From NCBI RefSeq assembly GCF_042427575.1, contig NZ_JBHMFD010000007.1:359054-423053 (forward strand): a DNA stretch of 64,000 nt. Direction: 5' to 3'. Below are positions 17,314 through 25,475 of this stretch, piece after piece; positions within the stretch are counted from its first letter, which is position 1, and every line of letters begins with the position of its first letter. The notes beneath the pieces are model-generated. The model did not search any database. It saw nothing but the letters and a program-made list of their open reading frames with translations, and was not told where the DNA came from. The stretch comes from Bergeyella porcorum (lineage in GTDB: Bacteria > Bacteroidota > Bacteroidia > Flavobacteriales > Weeksellaceae). Both the position numbers and the translations under genes were made by a program.

Positions 17314-19143
17314 ATGAAAAAACAGTTTATTTTAGTAGGACTGCTGGCAGTAGGCTTTGCCAGTGCCCAAAGCAATGACCCTTATGAAGGCAGAGTAGGG
17401 ATTAATACAATGACGCCAAGTGCTACACTCAACATCAAATCTTTAACAGGAACAAATGCTACTACTAAAAATTTTGAATTGGAAAATGCCAATGGAACCA
17501 AGATGGTAACTGTATTGGATAATGGGAATGTAGGAATTGGAACAGATGCACCAGCAGAAAAACTGAATGTAGTAGGAGGTATTAGATCTACGGGAAGTAG
17601 TAACGGAGGAGGTTATTTAGATATAGAAAATACTTTAAAAACAGGTGATACAGAAGGAGCAAGATGGAGACTTTATAATATGACGGATAAGCAAGCTGGC
17701 ACAACATATACACCAGGTCTTCATTTTTGGAACTATTCTTACTCTACTACCCAACCTAACTTAGGTTCTAAAATGCTATTGACGGATAATGGTAATTTAG
17801 GGATTGGATTAGGTTCAAGAGGAGTTCCTTCTGAAAAATTACATGTAGCAGGAGGAGCAAGAATAACATCTTTAGCTGGTACGGGCGATAGAGTAGTATT
17901 AGCCGATGCTACAGGGGTATTGAAAGCAGGAACATTACCAGCGACTTCCATTAGTGGGGCAGGCAATCTTACGGGTACGGGTATTACCGTGGGTAACGGT
18001 GCTGGCGCAACGCTGAAAAATGTCACCTTGGCAATTGCAGATAACGCGATTACTAGTGCGAAGATAGCCGATGGACAAGTGGCTTTAGCAGATTTAGCAG
18101 CAAACTCAGTGGACTCTTCTAAGATTGTAGACAAGTCTATAGTAGCCGCCGATCTCAACCAAATGGGAGCTACCAATGGACAGGTACTGAAATGGAATGG
18201 TAGCGCGTGGGCACCCGCAGCGGATGCTAATGATAATACCACTTACACAGGTTCTACTTCTGTTGCCTTAAGTGGAAATAGTTTCCAAAGAGCCGCATTA
18301 ACAGGAGATGTAACAGCTACAGCCAATAGCAATGCCACTACCGTAGCAAGGATACAAGGTAGAGCCGTCGCCAATACTGCCCCAACCAATGGGCAAGTAT
18401 TAAAATGGAACGGAACAGCGTGGGCACCAGCGGCGGATGCTAATACGGCAGATACGAGTATTTATGCTAATAATGGCACCTTAACAGGAGCAAGAACGGT
18501 AAATATGAATGGAAACAACCTATTATTTACAGGAACGGGTAATGTAGGTATTGGAACGAATGCTCCACAAGCTAAGTTAGATATAGCAGGAAAGTTAAAA
18601 GTAACTGATGGCACACAACAAGCGGGTAGAGTACTTACTTCTGACGCCAATGGGGTTGCGAGTTGGCAAGCTTTATCCATTGGAAACAAGACAAGTGTGA
18701 TTACATTCCAAAATAATTCTGCAAGCTTTAATACAGCTTCTTATCATTCTGAAACTCCATTTCCTTTTACCAATGAAATAGCCACAACTGTAACAAGTGA
18801 ATTGAATGAAATAGGACTGAGTTATAACAACCAATATATTAATCTTACAGCAGGTAAATATCTTGTATTTATTAATCATGATGTGTATGGTCCAGAATAT
18901 TGTTTGTTTAGAGTAAAAAGAAAATCTAATAGTGCAATTGTTTATACTACATATTACGGAGAATGGCTAAACACATCATTCTTATTAAATTTGGATATTA
19001 ATGATAGTATAGGGTTTGACTTAATAGGATTTACCTCTATGGATGATCCTTTAAGTAACCCTTCTCCTGAATTTTATAAAAAAGTAGGAGATTATACTAA
19101 TACTAGGTTTATTAATAAAGTTACTATTCTTAAACTAAACTAA
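17314..19143 (+). CDS. Secreted tail-fibre-like surface protein with 'GNVGIGT' modules
   Basis: 609 residues. The signal peptide MKKQFILVGLLAVGFASAQ means export. Modules of the type 'GNVGIGTDAPAEKLNVVGG' occur three times (about residues 71-90, 163-187, 408-425), a pattern common in Bacteroidota surface proteins and phage tail fibres. Two near-identical segments NGQVLKWNG(S/T)AWAPAADAN lie at about 288-310 and 358-380. The last 145 residues change composition to an aromatic, beta-rich domain (LTAGKYLVFINHDVYGPEY) that may be a C1q-like head. A trimeric adhesive stalk with a binding head is inference. No clear T9SS sorting tail is seen. The HU-like gene follows 12 bp downstream. Confidence 0.68.
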   Translation: MKKQFILVGLLAVGFASAQSNDPYEGRVGINTMTPSATLNIKSLTGTNATTKNFELENANGTKMVTVLDNGNVGIGTDAPAEKLNVVGGIRSTGSSNGGGYLDIENTLKTGDTEGARWRLYNMTDKQAGTTYTPGLHFWNYSYSTTQPNLGSKMLLTDNGNLGIGLGSRGVPSEKLHVAGGARITSLAGTGDRVVLADATGVLKAGTLPATSISGAGNLTGTGITVGNGAGATLKNVTLAIADNAITSAKIADGQVALADLAANSVDSSKIVDKSIVAADLNQMGATNGQVLKWNGSAWAPAADANDNTTYTGSTSVALSGNSFQRAALTGDVTATANSNATTVARIQGRAVANTAPTNGQVLKWNGTAWAPAADANTADTSIYANNGTLTGARTVNMNGNNLLFTGTGNVGIGTNAPQAKLDIAGKLKVTDGTQQAGRVLTSDANGVASWQALSIGNKTSVITFQNNSASFNTASYHSETPFPFTNEIATTVTSELNEIGLSYNNQYINLTAGKYLVFINHDVYGPEYCLFRVKRKSNSAIVYTTYYGEWLNTSFLLNLDINDSIGFDLIGFTSMDDPLSNPSPEFYKKVGDYTNTRFINKVTILKLN

Positions 19144-19155
19144 AATCCTAAAAAT

Positions 19156-19527
19156 ATGAAATACAAACTGATAGAAAAAGCCAATCCCCAAGATAGGGAT
19201 AGCAAAAAATGGTATGCCAACGCCGTAAACCAAGGTACGGTAGGGCAAAGAGAAATAGCAGGTAACATTGCAGAGAAATCCTCGCTTACCACGGGAGATA
19301 TAGCCAATGTGATAGAAAACCTCTTGCAAGAAATCCCCAAAGAACTTTTGAAAGGCAAGAGCGTAAAACTTGGTGATTTTGGGAGCTTTCGCCTTACACT
19401 AAGCTCAGAAGGAGCCGCTACGGAGAAGGAGTTTAACACAGCGATGATAAAAAATGTAAAGGTGGTATTTACCCCAGGCACGCTTTTCAAAAACGCCCTT
19501 TCTACGGTAAAATTTGAGCGAGACTAA
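19156..19527 (+). CDS. HU-like (HU-HIG/HU_rel type) DNA-binding protein
   Basis: 123 residues, an HU/IHF fold of the divergent Bacteroidota type: a family-specific strand-rich N-terminus (KYKLIEKANPQDRDSKKWYANAVNQG), then the HU helices (TTGDIANVIENLLQEIPKELLKGKSVKLGDFGSFRL), with the beta-arm and C-terminal helix (VVFTPGTLFKNALSTV). Nucleoid architecture or local regulation is expected. It follows the secreted fibre gene by 12 bp, so the two are probably co-transcribed, an association seen with such proteins but without known meaning. Confidence 0.85.
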   Translation: MKYKLIEKANPQDRDSKKWYANAVNQGTVGQREIAGNIAEKSSLTTGDIANVIENLLQEIPKELLKGKSVKLGDFGSFRLTLSSEGAATEKEFNTAMIKNVKVVFTPGTLFKNALSTVKFERD

Positions 19528-19537
19528 AGCGTAAAAA

Positions 19538-19600
19538 AAAATCGAGTCAATCTTTTTAAAAATCGACTCGATCTTTTCAAAAATTGAGTCAATCTTTTCG
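19538..19600. repeat. 21-bp tandem array, three copies
   Basis: Units at 19538-19558, 19559-19579 and 19580-19600, each near AAAATCGAGTCAATCTTTT, with a degenerate fourth unit after. ATCGAGTC (19541-19548) can pair with GACTCGAT (19565-19572), so it may also terminate the HU-like mRNA. Unit 2 shares AAAATCGACTCG with the ftsI-murE array. Confidence 0.85.
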
Positions 19601-19619
19601 GAGGTTGGCTCTTTTTATA

Positions 19620-19899
19620 GTTTTGAGTTTTGAGTGCTGAGTTTTTTTTGAAAAAAGAGAAAAGAAAAAAGAGAAAAGACTATCAACTGTCAACTATCAA
19701 CTATCAACCAATTTTAAGTGTTGAGTTTTTACCATCAACCGACAACTGTCAACCAAATTTAAGAATTTGGCTAAAGCCTTTAGGATAAGACATATTAAAA
19801 GTCGGGTTAAAACCCGACCCTATTGAAAGAAATAGACGGTAGCCGACAACTATCAACCGACAACCAAATATTGGTTATTAATATTTTAGCCTAAGTGTA
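19620..19899. repeat. Gene-free stretch with dispersed repeats and a perfect hairpin
   Basis: Holds CAACTGTCAACTATCAAC-type repeats (19678-19712, 19731-19757, 19838-19868), a GGCTAAAGCC motif (about 19759-19770), and a perfect stem GTCGGGTT (19801-19808) with AACCCGAC (19811-19818). No ORF of substance. Confidence 0.6.
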
Positions 19900-20403
19900 T
19901 TATTTTATCTCTACACATCCTATTCTTCCTCCAGCATCTCCAGTAGGCTGGGTTTTAAAATCATCTGCTTTAGCGTGAATGATGATGGATTTTCCGATGA
20001 TGTTTTTCTTCTCATCTTTACAGCCCAAGCACCATTTATCGGTTGTCATTATCATTCTAGCCACACCATCTTTATCCGCTTTTAGGTTACCGAGGTCTCC
20101 AGCGTGATGCTCACCGTGTCCCCATTTGCCGTGCTTTTCTTGAGTAGGATTCCAGTGTCCACCTGCAGAGCTTCCATCAGCTGCGGAGCAGTCTCCATTT
20201 TCGTGGATATGAGCAGCGTGCAATCCGTAGGATTTTAGTTTGTAAACATTCATATCCAGTTCTACCGTTTTCCCTTTCTGGGTAAACTTAGCAGTACCTT
20301 GGGTTTCGGTATTGCTTTTTCCTTTAATCACATAGGTTTTGGTAGTGGTACAAGAGGCAAGCACCAATGCAGCGACTCCCAAAGTAGAAAGAATTGTTTT
20401 CAT
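19900..20403 (-). CDS. sodC: Cu/Zn superoxide dismutase, lipoprotein
   Basis: 167 residues from the ATG at 20403. A lipoprotein signal ends LVLASC, so Cys17 is likely lipidated and the enzyme sits in the envelope. The Cu/Zn SOD core has the metal-binding histidines in HAAHIHENGDCS, the zinc loop GGHWNP...HGKWGHGEHHAGDLGN, and a C-terminal GDAGGRIGCVEI with the disulfide Cys and active-site Arg. An in-frame ATG at 20472 is rejected because a TAAATTTG promoter box (20430-20437) lies inside that extension. It removes superoxide outside the cytoplasm, complementing cytoplasmic sodA. Confidence 0.92.
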   Translation of the reverse strand: MKTILSTLGVAALVLASCTTTKTYVIKGKSNTETQGTAKFTQKGKTVELDMNVYKLKSYGLHAAHIHENGDCSAADGSSAGGHWNPTQEKHGKWGHGEHHAGDLGNLKADKDGVARMIMTTDKWCLGCKDEKKNIIGKSIIIHAKADDFKTQPTGDAGGRIGCVEIK

Positions 20404-20429
20404 AGAAAATTCAATTAAAAATGATAGCT

Positions 20430-20437
20430 CAAATTTA
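20430..20437 (-). promoter_or_regulatory. -7 box for sodC
   Basis: Minus-strand TAAATTTG, 26 bp before the ATG at 20403; it fixes the start. Confidence 0.58.
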
Positions 20438-20487
20438 AAGACTTTTTCTCTTATGATGTTATTAAATTTCAAATAATATTTACAAAA

Positions 20488-20511
20488 AAAGAGACCAAAA
20501 AAGGTCTCTTT
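20488..20511. terminator. Terminator after rplY
   Basis: AAAGAGACC (20488-20496), A6 loop, GGTCTCTTT (20503-20511). It lies between rplY and sodC, both on the minus strand. Confidence 0.72.
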
Positions 20512-20533
20512 AAGTATTCATTGGATAAAGGGT

Positions 20534-21124
20534 TTATTCTTCATCTTCGTCATCCACAGCTGCAGCACCGTTCTTCATTGCATTTCTAGACATCTTCACA
20601 GCAGCTACTACTGCATTGTCTGGGTGCATAAAGGTGTATGCATCATTTTTGATATCACCGATGTAGAGTTTGTTACCAATTCTCAATGGCGTTACATCCA
20701 CCACGATTTCATCTGGTAAATTAGCAGGGATAGCTTTCAATTTCAATTTTCTGAAAGATTGACGCAAAACCCCGCCAGCAACAACCCCTTTTGCACGACC
20801 TGTAATCTTCACAGGAACTTCCATAATTACTGGCTTATCATCAGCCAATTGGTAGAAGTCCACGTGTAAAATTCTGTCGGTAATAGGGTGAAACTGGATA
20901 TCCTGAAGAACAGCAGGAATTGTTTGACCATCCACTTCAATAGATACCGTGTGTGCTTCAGGAGTGTAAACCAAGTTTTTGAAAGCTTTCTCTTCTGCAG
21001 AGAAGTTCAAAGGTTCTTTTCCTCCATAAACAACACAAGGAACTAAATCAGCATCACGTAAAGCTTTTGTAGACTTTTTGCCCACGCTTTCTCTTTTTGT
21101 ACCTTGAATTGTAATAGATTTCAT
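20534..21124 (-). CDS. rplY: 50S ribosomal protein L25/general stress protein Ctc
   Basis: 196 residues, the long CTC form: an N-terminal L25 domain that binds 5S rRNA (ITIQGTKRESVGKKSTKALRDADLVPCVVYGG) and a C-terminal TL5 beta domain (VMEVPVKITGRAKGVVAGGVL). It ends in an acidic tail (DDEDEE). A structural protein of the large ribosomal subunit. A TATATTTG box lies 29 bp upstream and a terminator follows. Confidence 0.95.
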   Translation of the reverse strand: MKSITIQGTKRESVGKKSTKALRDADLVPCVVYGGKEPLNFSAEEKAFKNLVYTPEAHTVSIEVDGQTIPAVLQDIQFHPITDRILHVDFYQLADDKPVIMEVPVKITGRAKGVVAGGVLRQSFRKLKLKAIPANLPDEIVVDVTPLRIGNKLYIGDIKNDAYTFMHPDNAVVAAVKMSRNAMKNGAAAVDDEDEE

Positions 21125-21152
21125 TGTATAAAATATTTATTTTTTGAGGTGG

Positions 21153-21160
21153 CAAATATA
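21153..21160 (-). promoter_or_regulatory. -7 box for rplY
   Basis: Minus-strand TATATTTG fits TAnnTTTG. Confidence 0.58.
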
Positions 21161-21254
21161 CAACTATTTATTGAATAGATAAATAAATGGATGATTTTTT
21201 CTCTGCATTGGCTCCGAAAAAGTTTAGATAGGTCTCTTTTTTCATTTTTATTTC

Positions 21255-21262
21255 TAAATTTG
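21255..21262 (+). promoter_or_regulatory. -7 box for msrA
   Basis: TAAATTTG, 24 bp upstream of the ATG at 21287. Confidence 0.58.
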
Positions 21263-21286
21263 TCTAGTATTTCACACAATTAAAGA

Positions 21287-21841
21287 ATGGAAAAAGAATC
21301 TAAACAATTAAAAGAATTGGTCTTTGGTGGAGGATGTTTTTGGTGCGTAGAAAGTTGTTTTAATATGCTAGAAGGCGTAGAAAAAGCCATTTCTGGTTAT
21401 TCTGGTGGGCACAAAGACTATCCTACATATCAAGAAGTTTGCACTGGTGAAACAGGGCACGCAGAGGTGGTGAAAATCATTTATGATGCCACGGTAATTT
21501 CCTATGAACAGCTGATGGAAGTTTTCTTTTTCCTTCACGATCCTACCCAGCTTAATAGACAGGGAGAAGATATAGGTACCCAATACCGCTCGGTGATTTT
21601 CTATAATGGTGAGGAAGAGAAGATTAAGGCATTGAAAGCTTTGCAAATGTCTGAGTCTTCTGGAAAGTGGAATGGTAAATATGTAACAGAGTTAGCAGAA
21701 TTTAAAAAATTTTGGGCAGCAGAGGATTACCATCAAGGCTATTATTTGGAGAATCCTACCCAGCCTTATTGTTCTGCAGTTGTAGGACCTAAAATACAGA
21801 AATTCAAGGCTTATTTCGGGGAGAAAGGTTGGCTTAAATAA
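21287..21841 (+). CDS. msrA: Peptide-methionine (S)-S-oxide reductase
   Basis: 184 residues. The catalytic motif GCFWC is at residues 16-20 with nucleophile Cys17. The family segments SGYSGGHKDYPTYQEVCTGETGHAEVV and HDPTQLNRQGEDIGTQYRS follow. It repairs oxidised methionine in proteins; single-domain, no MsrB fusion, no signal peptide. A C-terminal Cys (QPYCSAVVGPK) may act as resolving cysteine. Convergent with the GNAT gene. Confidence 0.96.
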   Translation: MEKESKQLKELVFGGGCFWCVESCFNMLEGVEKAISGYSGGHKDYPTYQEVCTGETGHAEVVKIIYDATVISYEQLMEVFFFLHDPTQLNRQGEDIGTQYRSVIFYNGEEEKIKALKALQMSESSGKWNGKYVTELAEFKKFWAAEDYHQGYYLENPTQPYCSAVVGPKIQKFKAYFGEKGWLK

Positions 21842-21851
21842 GATATTATAA

Positions 21852-21877
21852 AGGCGATGGGTTGAAACTCATCGCCT
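21852..21877. terminator. Hairpin between convergent msrA and GNAT gene
   Basis: AGGCGATG (21852-21859) pairs with CATCGCCT (21870-21877). There is no T-run, so it is a weak terminator candidate; the GNAT stop codon lies inside the stem. Confidence 0.45.
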
Positions 21878-22324
21878 AATCATTTCGGTATGGGGTAGAT
21901 TATCTTCCAGATATTTTTTTCCTGTGTCTTGGAACCCAAAATCAGAGTAAAATTTAATGAGATAATCTTGTGCAGAAATTCTAATTTCAGAGGTTTGGTA
22001 TTCCTTTTCTATCACTTCAATGGCACGGGCAATCAGCTGTTTTCCAAGCCCCGTTCCTCTAGCCCCTTCTGTAGTTAACACCCTACCAATAGAGGCTTCA
22101 TTGTATTTAATTCCTCTATTGAACAATCGGCAGTAGGCAAGGATTCTTCCATCTTGTTCTGCCCAAAGATGCAGGGCTTTCTGGTCGGTATTATCCAAAT
22201 CTTGATAAGGTGTATTTTGTTCTATCACAAAAATTTCCACTCTTGCTTGGACAATGCGGTAGAGGTCGTTGGTAGAGAGTTTTTCAAAGGGTTTCACTGT
22301 CCAAGTGATGGTATTTTTATTCAT
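21869..22324 (-). CDS. ElaA-type GNAT N-acetyltransferase
   Basis: 151 residues from MNKNTITWTVKPF (22324); an in-frame ATG at 22336 is also possible. The ElaA pattern includes LYRIVQARVEIFVIEQNTPYQDLDNTDQKALHLWA, the acetyl-CoA loop RVLTTEGARGTGLGKQLIARA (about residues 83-103), and the C-terminal LIKFYSDFGFQDTGKKYLEDNLPH. Substrate unknown. The start overlaps the end of engB by about 8 bp, so the two are translationally coupled. Confidence 0.88.
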   Translation of the reverse strand: MNKNTITWTVKPFEKLSTNDLYRIVQARVEIFVIEQNTPYQDLDNTDQKALHLWAEQDGRILAYCRLFNRGIKYNEASIGRVLTTEGARGTGLGKQLIARAIEVIEKEYQTSEIRISAQDYLIKFYSDFGFQDTGKKYLEDNLPHTEMIRR

Positions 22325-22940
22325 TGAATTGTACATTGTTTTGTTTTAGAAAATCATTGGTAATGGTGATGAAATCAAGAATTTCTTCTGTACCTTCTTT
22401 TTTTTCAGCCGAAGTTACATAGATTTCAGGCAGTCCATCCCAAGTTTTTAGCAATTCGTTTTTGTAATGTTCCACATTTTTAATGGCAGCATTGGGTTTT
22501 AGTTTATCTGCTTTTGTGAATATAATAGAAAATGGGATGCCGTGCTCACCACACCATTCTATAAATTCAATATCAATTTTTTGTGGCGTATGTCTTATAT
22601 CAATCAATACAAAAAGGTTTACCAAATTTTTTCTATTGAGAATGTAGTTGGTAATCAGTTTTTCAAAATCTTTGCGTTGCACTTTAGAGACTTTGGCGTA
22701 GCCATAGCCTGGCAAATCGGTAAGATACCATTCTTCATTTACCAAAAAATGATTGATAAGTTGAGTTTTTCCAGGAGTTTGGGAAGTTTTTGCCAAGTCT
22801 TTTTTATTCATCATTGCATTGATGAGCGATGATTTTCCCACATTAGAACGCCCTATAAAGGCATATTCTGGCAGGTTGGCTTCTGGGCAATCTTGCCATT
22901 TCTGAGAACTTTTAACAAAGTTGGCAGATTTGATTTGCAT
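22317..22940 (-). CDS. engB: Ribosome biogenesis GTPase EngB/YsxC
   Basis: 207 residues. G1 is GRSNVGKS (residues 30-37), the switch region is TPGKTQLINHF, G3 is DLPGYGYAKV, G4 is TKAD and G5 is TSAEK. This small essential GTPase assists late 50S subunit assembly. Immediately upstream is the terminator of the hydrolase gene; no TAnnTTTG box was found between them, so its promoter is unclear. Confidence 0.95.
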   Translation of the reverse strand: MQIKSANFVKSSQKWQDCPEANLPEYAFIGRSNVGKSSLINAMMNKKDLAKTSQTPGKTQLINHFLVNEEWYLTDLPGYGYAKVSKVQRKDFEKLITNYILNRKNLVNLFVLIDIRHTPQKIDIEFIEWCGEHGIPFSIIFTKADKLKPNAAIKNVEHYKNELLKTWDGLPEIYVTSAEKKEGTEEILDFITITNDFLKQNNVQFNE

Positions 22941-22960
22941 AAGGTTAGGTTTTTGATATT

Positions 22961-22992
22961 AAAAATCTCGCTGATGGATGTTACCAGCGAGA
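22961..22992 (-). terminator. Terminator after the alpha/beta-hydrolase gene
   Basis: TCTCGCT (22966-22972) with AGCGAGA (22986-22992); on the minus strand the stem is followed by T5. Confidence 0.72.
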
Positions 22993-23009
22993 ATATTTTT
23001 GTTAAAGAA

Positions 23010-23771
23010 TTATAGTTTGGTTTCTAGCCAGCGGTGCAAGATGTCATTAAACTCATCTGGTTTCTCCATCATTGCAGCGTGTCCACATTCATCTATCCAG
23101 AACAACTCCGAATCAGGAATCAATCGATCCATTTCCACGGCAACCTCGGGAGGGGTTACATTATCTTGTTTTCCCCAAATGATGCAGGTAGGTGCTTTTA
23201 TTTTATGCAATTCCTTTTGCATATTATGTTTAATGGCACTTCTTGCTAGCATCACGGTTTTAATGCCTTTCCCTCGGTCATTCACAATAGAAAAAACTTC
23301 ATCTACCAATTCTTCTGTAGCCACATTAGGGTCAAAAAAAACCTCTTGGGCTTTTTTCTTAATATATTCTCTGTCGTTTTTTCTTGGAAAGCTATCACCA
23401 AAAGAGCGTTCGTAGAGTCCAGAGCTTCCTGTAAGGACAAGATGTGTTACCAGCTCAGGTCTGGATAAGGTAAGAATCAGCCCGATGTGTCCCCCCATAG
23501 AATTGCCTACTACAATGGCAGGCTCTCCTACCTCTTCCTCTATAAATCTGGCTACAAATTTTGCCAAAGAAGTCAGATTGGTATTGAGAACCGATAAATC
23601 ATATATCGGAAGTTCTGGAAAGTAAACCTTATACCCTTTGCTTGAAAAAAAACTTATCAGCTTGGTAAAGTTACTCAATCCTCCCATAAGTCCTTGCAAT
23701 AGGACAATGGGACGACCTTCGCCTTCCGAAATGAACTTAAACTTTTTTTCTTTTTTGGATTTGAATAACAT
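23010..23771 (-). CDS. Alpha/beta hydrolase
   Basis: 253 residues from the ATG at 23771 (MLFKSKKEKKF). The oxyanion segment is LLQGLMGG; the nucleophile elbow is GNSMGG (Ser about residue 98), and the late CIIWGKQDNVTPPEVA and ECGHAAMMEKPDEF supply the Asp and His of the triad. Typical of esterases and C-C hydrolases; substrate unknown. A longer in-frame start at 23822 is rejected because a TATTTTTG promoter box (23792-23799) falls inside it. Monocistronic with its own terminator. Confidence 0.88.
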   Translation of the reverse strand: MLFKSKKEKKFKFISEGEGRPIVLLQGLMGGLSNFTKLISFFSSKGYKVYFPELPIYDLSVLNTNLTSLAKFVARFIEEEVGEPAIVVGNSMGGHIGLILTLSRPELVTHLVLTGSSGLYERSFGDSFPRKNDREYIKKKAQEVFFDPNVATEELVDEVFSIVNDRGKGIKTVMLARSAIKHNMQKELHKIKAPTCIIWGKQDNVTPPEVAVEMDRLIPDSELFWIDECGHAAMMEKPDEFNDILHRWLETKL

Positions 23772-23791
23772 AAAATGCCGTATAGCAATCG

Positions 23792-23799
23792 CAAAAATA
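23792..23799 (-). promoter_or_regulatory. -7 box for the hydrolase gene
   Basis: Minus-strand TATTTTTG, 20 bp before the ATG at 23771. Confidence 0.55.
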
Positions 23800-23973
23800 C
23801 AAATTAAACAATTACAAAACACTAAATATGGGTTATAAAATGAAAATTAATTGAATTTTGAAAAGATGAGGTAAAATTATATAAAAACTCAGTGCTGATA
23901 GGTGTTTGGTAATTGTTTTTAAATCAATTGTTTAACTTGAAAAGGAAAAAGTTATTCACAATAAGTTTAAAAG

Positions 23974-23988
23974 TGGGAGAAAGTGGGA
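23974..23988 (+). promoter_or_regulatory. MraZ operator: two TGGGA repeats at 10-bp spacing
   Basis: TGGGA at 23974-23978 and 23984-23988, separated by five bases, so on the same DNA face. MraZ proteins elsewhere bind TGGGN direct repeats upstream of mraZ. The pair lies 20 bp before the -7 box, where bound MraZ would block RNA polymerase. Confidence 0.75.
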
Positions 23989-24008
23989 AAATTTAGAATT
24001 AATTTATA

Positions 24009-24016
24009 TAACTTTG
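24009..24016 (+). promoter_or_regulatory. -7 box for mraZ and the dcw cluster
   Basis: TAACTTTG ends 6 nt before the ATG at 24023, implying a nearly leaderless transcript. It overlaps the TTG at 24014, so that codon cannot be the start. Confidence 0.68.
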
Positions 24017-24022
24017 CCTCAA

Positions 24023-24478
24023 ATGAAAAATTTTATTGGAACATACGAGTGTAAAATGGACGACAAAGGTCGTATCAAAGTGCCAGCTTCCTTAGCGAAG
24101 CAGATGGAGGACTTTGGGGACGAGGCTTTTGTGGTAAAACGCTCCGTGTTCCAAAAGTGTTTGGAGGTTTATCCCATTAAACATTGGGATAGGTTGATGG
24201 AAAAAATCAATGGGCTCAATCGTTTCCAAAAGAAAAATGTAGATTTTATACGGGTCTTTACCGCTGGGGTAAAAACCATTGAACTGGATAATGCGGGTAG
24301 GATACAGATTTCCAAAGATTTAATTCAGTATGCATTACTTGAGAAGGAAATCGTTATTACCAGTGCTGGTGAGCTTTTTGAAGTTTGGGATAAAGACAGC
24401 TATGAAACCGTGATAGCAGACTCTGAAGATAGTTTTGCTCAGCTTGCAGAGGAGGTAATGAAGGAAAACGAAGGCTAG
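24023..24478 (+). CDS. mraZ: Transcriptional regulator MraZ
   Basis: 151 residues. Two SpoVT-AbrB-type halves: GTYECKMDDKGRIKVPASL (residues 5-23) and GVKTIELDNAGRIQISKDL (about 81-99), each with the DxxGR signature. MraZ forms a ring, represses its own promoter and heads the division/cell-wall cluster. I place the start at ATG 24023 because the upstream TTG lies within the promoter box. A matching TGGGA operator sits just upstream. Confidence 0.95.
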   Translation: MKNFIGTYECKMDDKGRIKVPASLAKQMEDFGDEAFVVKRSVFQKCLEVYPIKHWDRLMEKINGLNRFQKKNVDFIRVFTAGVKTIELDNAGRIQISKDLIQYALLEKEIVITSAGELFEVWDKDSYETVIADSEDSFAQLAEEVMKENEG

Positions 24479-24527
24479 TCTGGTTGTTGCTATCAAATCA
24501 ATCATTAATTATTTATAACGAAAAAAA

Positions 24528-25424
24528 ATGTATCATAATCCTGTTTTATTGAAACAAAGCGTAGATGATTTGGTCATCAATCCAGATGGTGTTTATGTAG
24601 ATTGTACCTTTGGAGGAGGTGGACACTCTAGAGAGATTCTCAGTAGGCTTTCGGAGAAAGGGCGTTTGTATAGTTTTGATCAGGATTTAGACGCTTTGAA
24701 TAATACAATAGAAGATGAACGGTTTACACTGATTAATCAGAATTTCAGATTTTTAGAAAATTCTTTACTGATGTATGGTGTAGATGGTGTAGATGGTGTT
24801 TTAGCAGATTTGGGTGTGTCTTCTCATCAGTTTGACGAGGCTGACAGAGGGTTTTCCATTAGAAGCAATGCTCCTCTGGATATGAGGATGAATGTTCTTC
24901 AAAGTTTGGATGCTAAGAAGGTGATCAACGAGTATGAAGAAGAAGAGCTAGCCGATATTTTTTACCATTATGGAGAGCTTCGCGAGGCAAGAAAATTGGC
25001 AAGAGAAATCGTACACCATAGAAAAACAAAAAGAATAGAGACCACCGAAGATCTGAAACAGCTTTTTACCTATATTCCACCTCATAAGCAAAATAAATTC
25101 TTCGCTCAAGTGTTTCAGGCGGTGAGAATAGAGGTGAATCAGGAGTTGGAAGTGCTGAAAGAAATGCTGATGCAAGCCCATAGAATTTTGAAACCAGAGG
25201 GAAGATTGGTGGTGATTTCTTATCATTCTTTGGAGGACCGTTTGGTAAAACGCTTTTTGAAAAACGGAATGTTTGAAGGAGAGCCAGAACGAGACATCTA
25301 TGGTAATTATCAAAAGGCTTTTGAACTTGTGAAAAGTAAAGCAACAGTGCCTACAGATGAGGAAATAAAAGAAAACTCCCGTGCCAGAAGTGCAAAAATG
25401 AGAGTGGGTATTAAGGCGGGTTGA
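24528..25424 (+). CDS. rsmH: 16S rRNA (cytosine1402-N4)-methyltransferase
   Basis: 298 residues. Opens with MYHNPVLLKQSVDDL and the SAM-binding DCTFGGGGHSREIL (about residues 25-38). Family motifs include DGVLADLGVSSHQFDEADRGFS, HRKTKRIETTEDL, FQAVRIEVNQEL and LVVISYHSLEDRLVKRF. It methylates C1402 in the decoding site of 16S rRNA. Second gene of the dcw cluster, 50 bp after mraZ. Confidence 0.96.
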   Translation: MYHNPVLLKQSVDDLVINPDGVYVDCTFGGGGHSREILSRLSEKGRLYSFDQDLDALNNTIEDERFTLINQNFRFLENSLLMYGVDGVDGVLADLGVSSHQFDEADRGFSIRSNAPLDMRMNVLQSLDAKKVINEYEEEELADIFYHYGELREARKLAREIVHHRKTKRIETTEDLKQLFTYIPPHKQNKFFAQVFQAVRIEVNQELEVLKEMLMQAHRILKPEGRLVVISYHSLEDRLVKRFLKNGMFEGEPERDIYGNYQKAFELVKSKATVPTDEEIKENSRARSAKMRVGIKAG

Positions 25425-25475
25425 TTAAAAATGATGAATAAAACCATTAACAAATAATAACAGCTTATTAAAATA

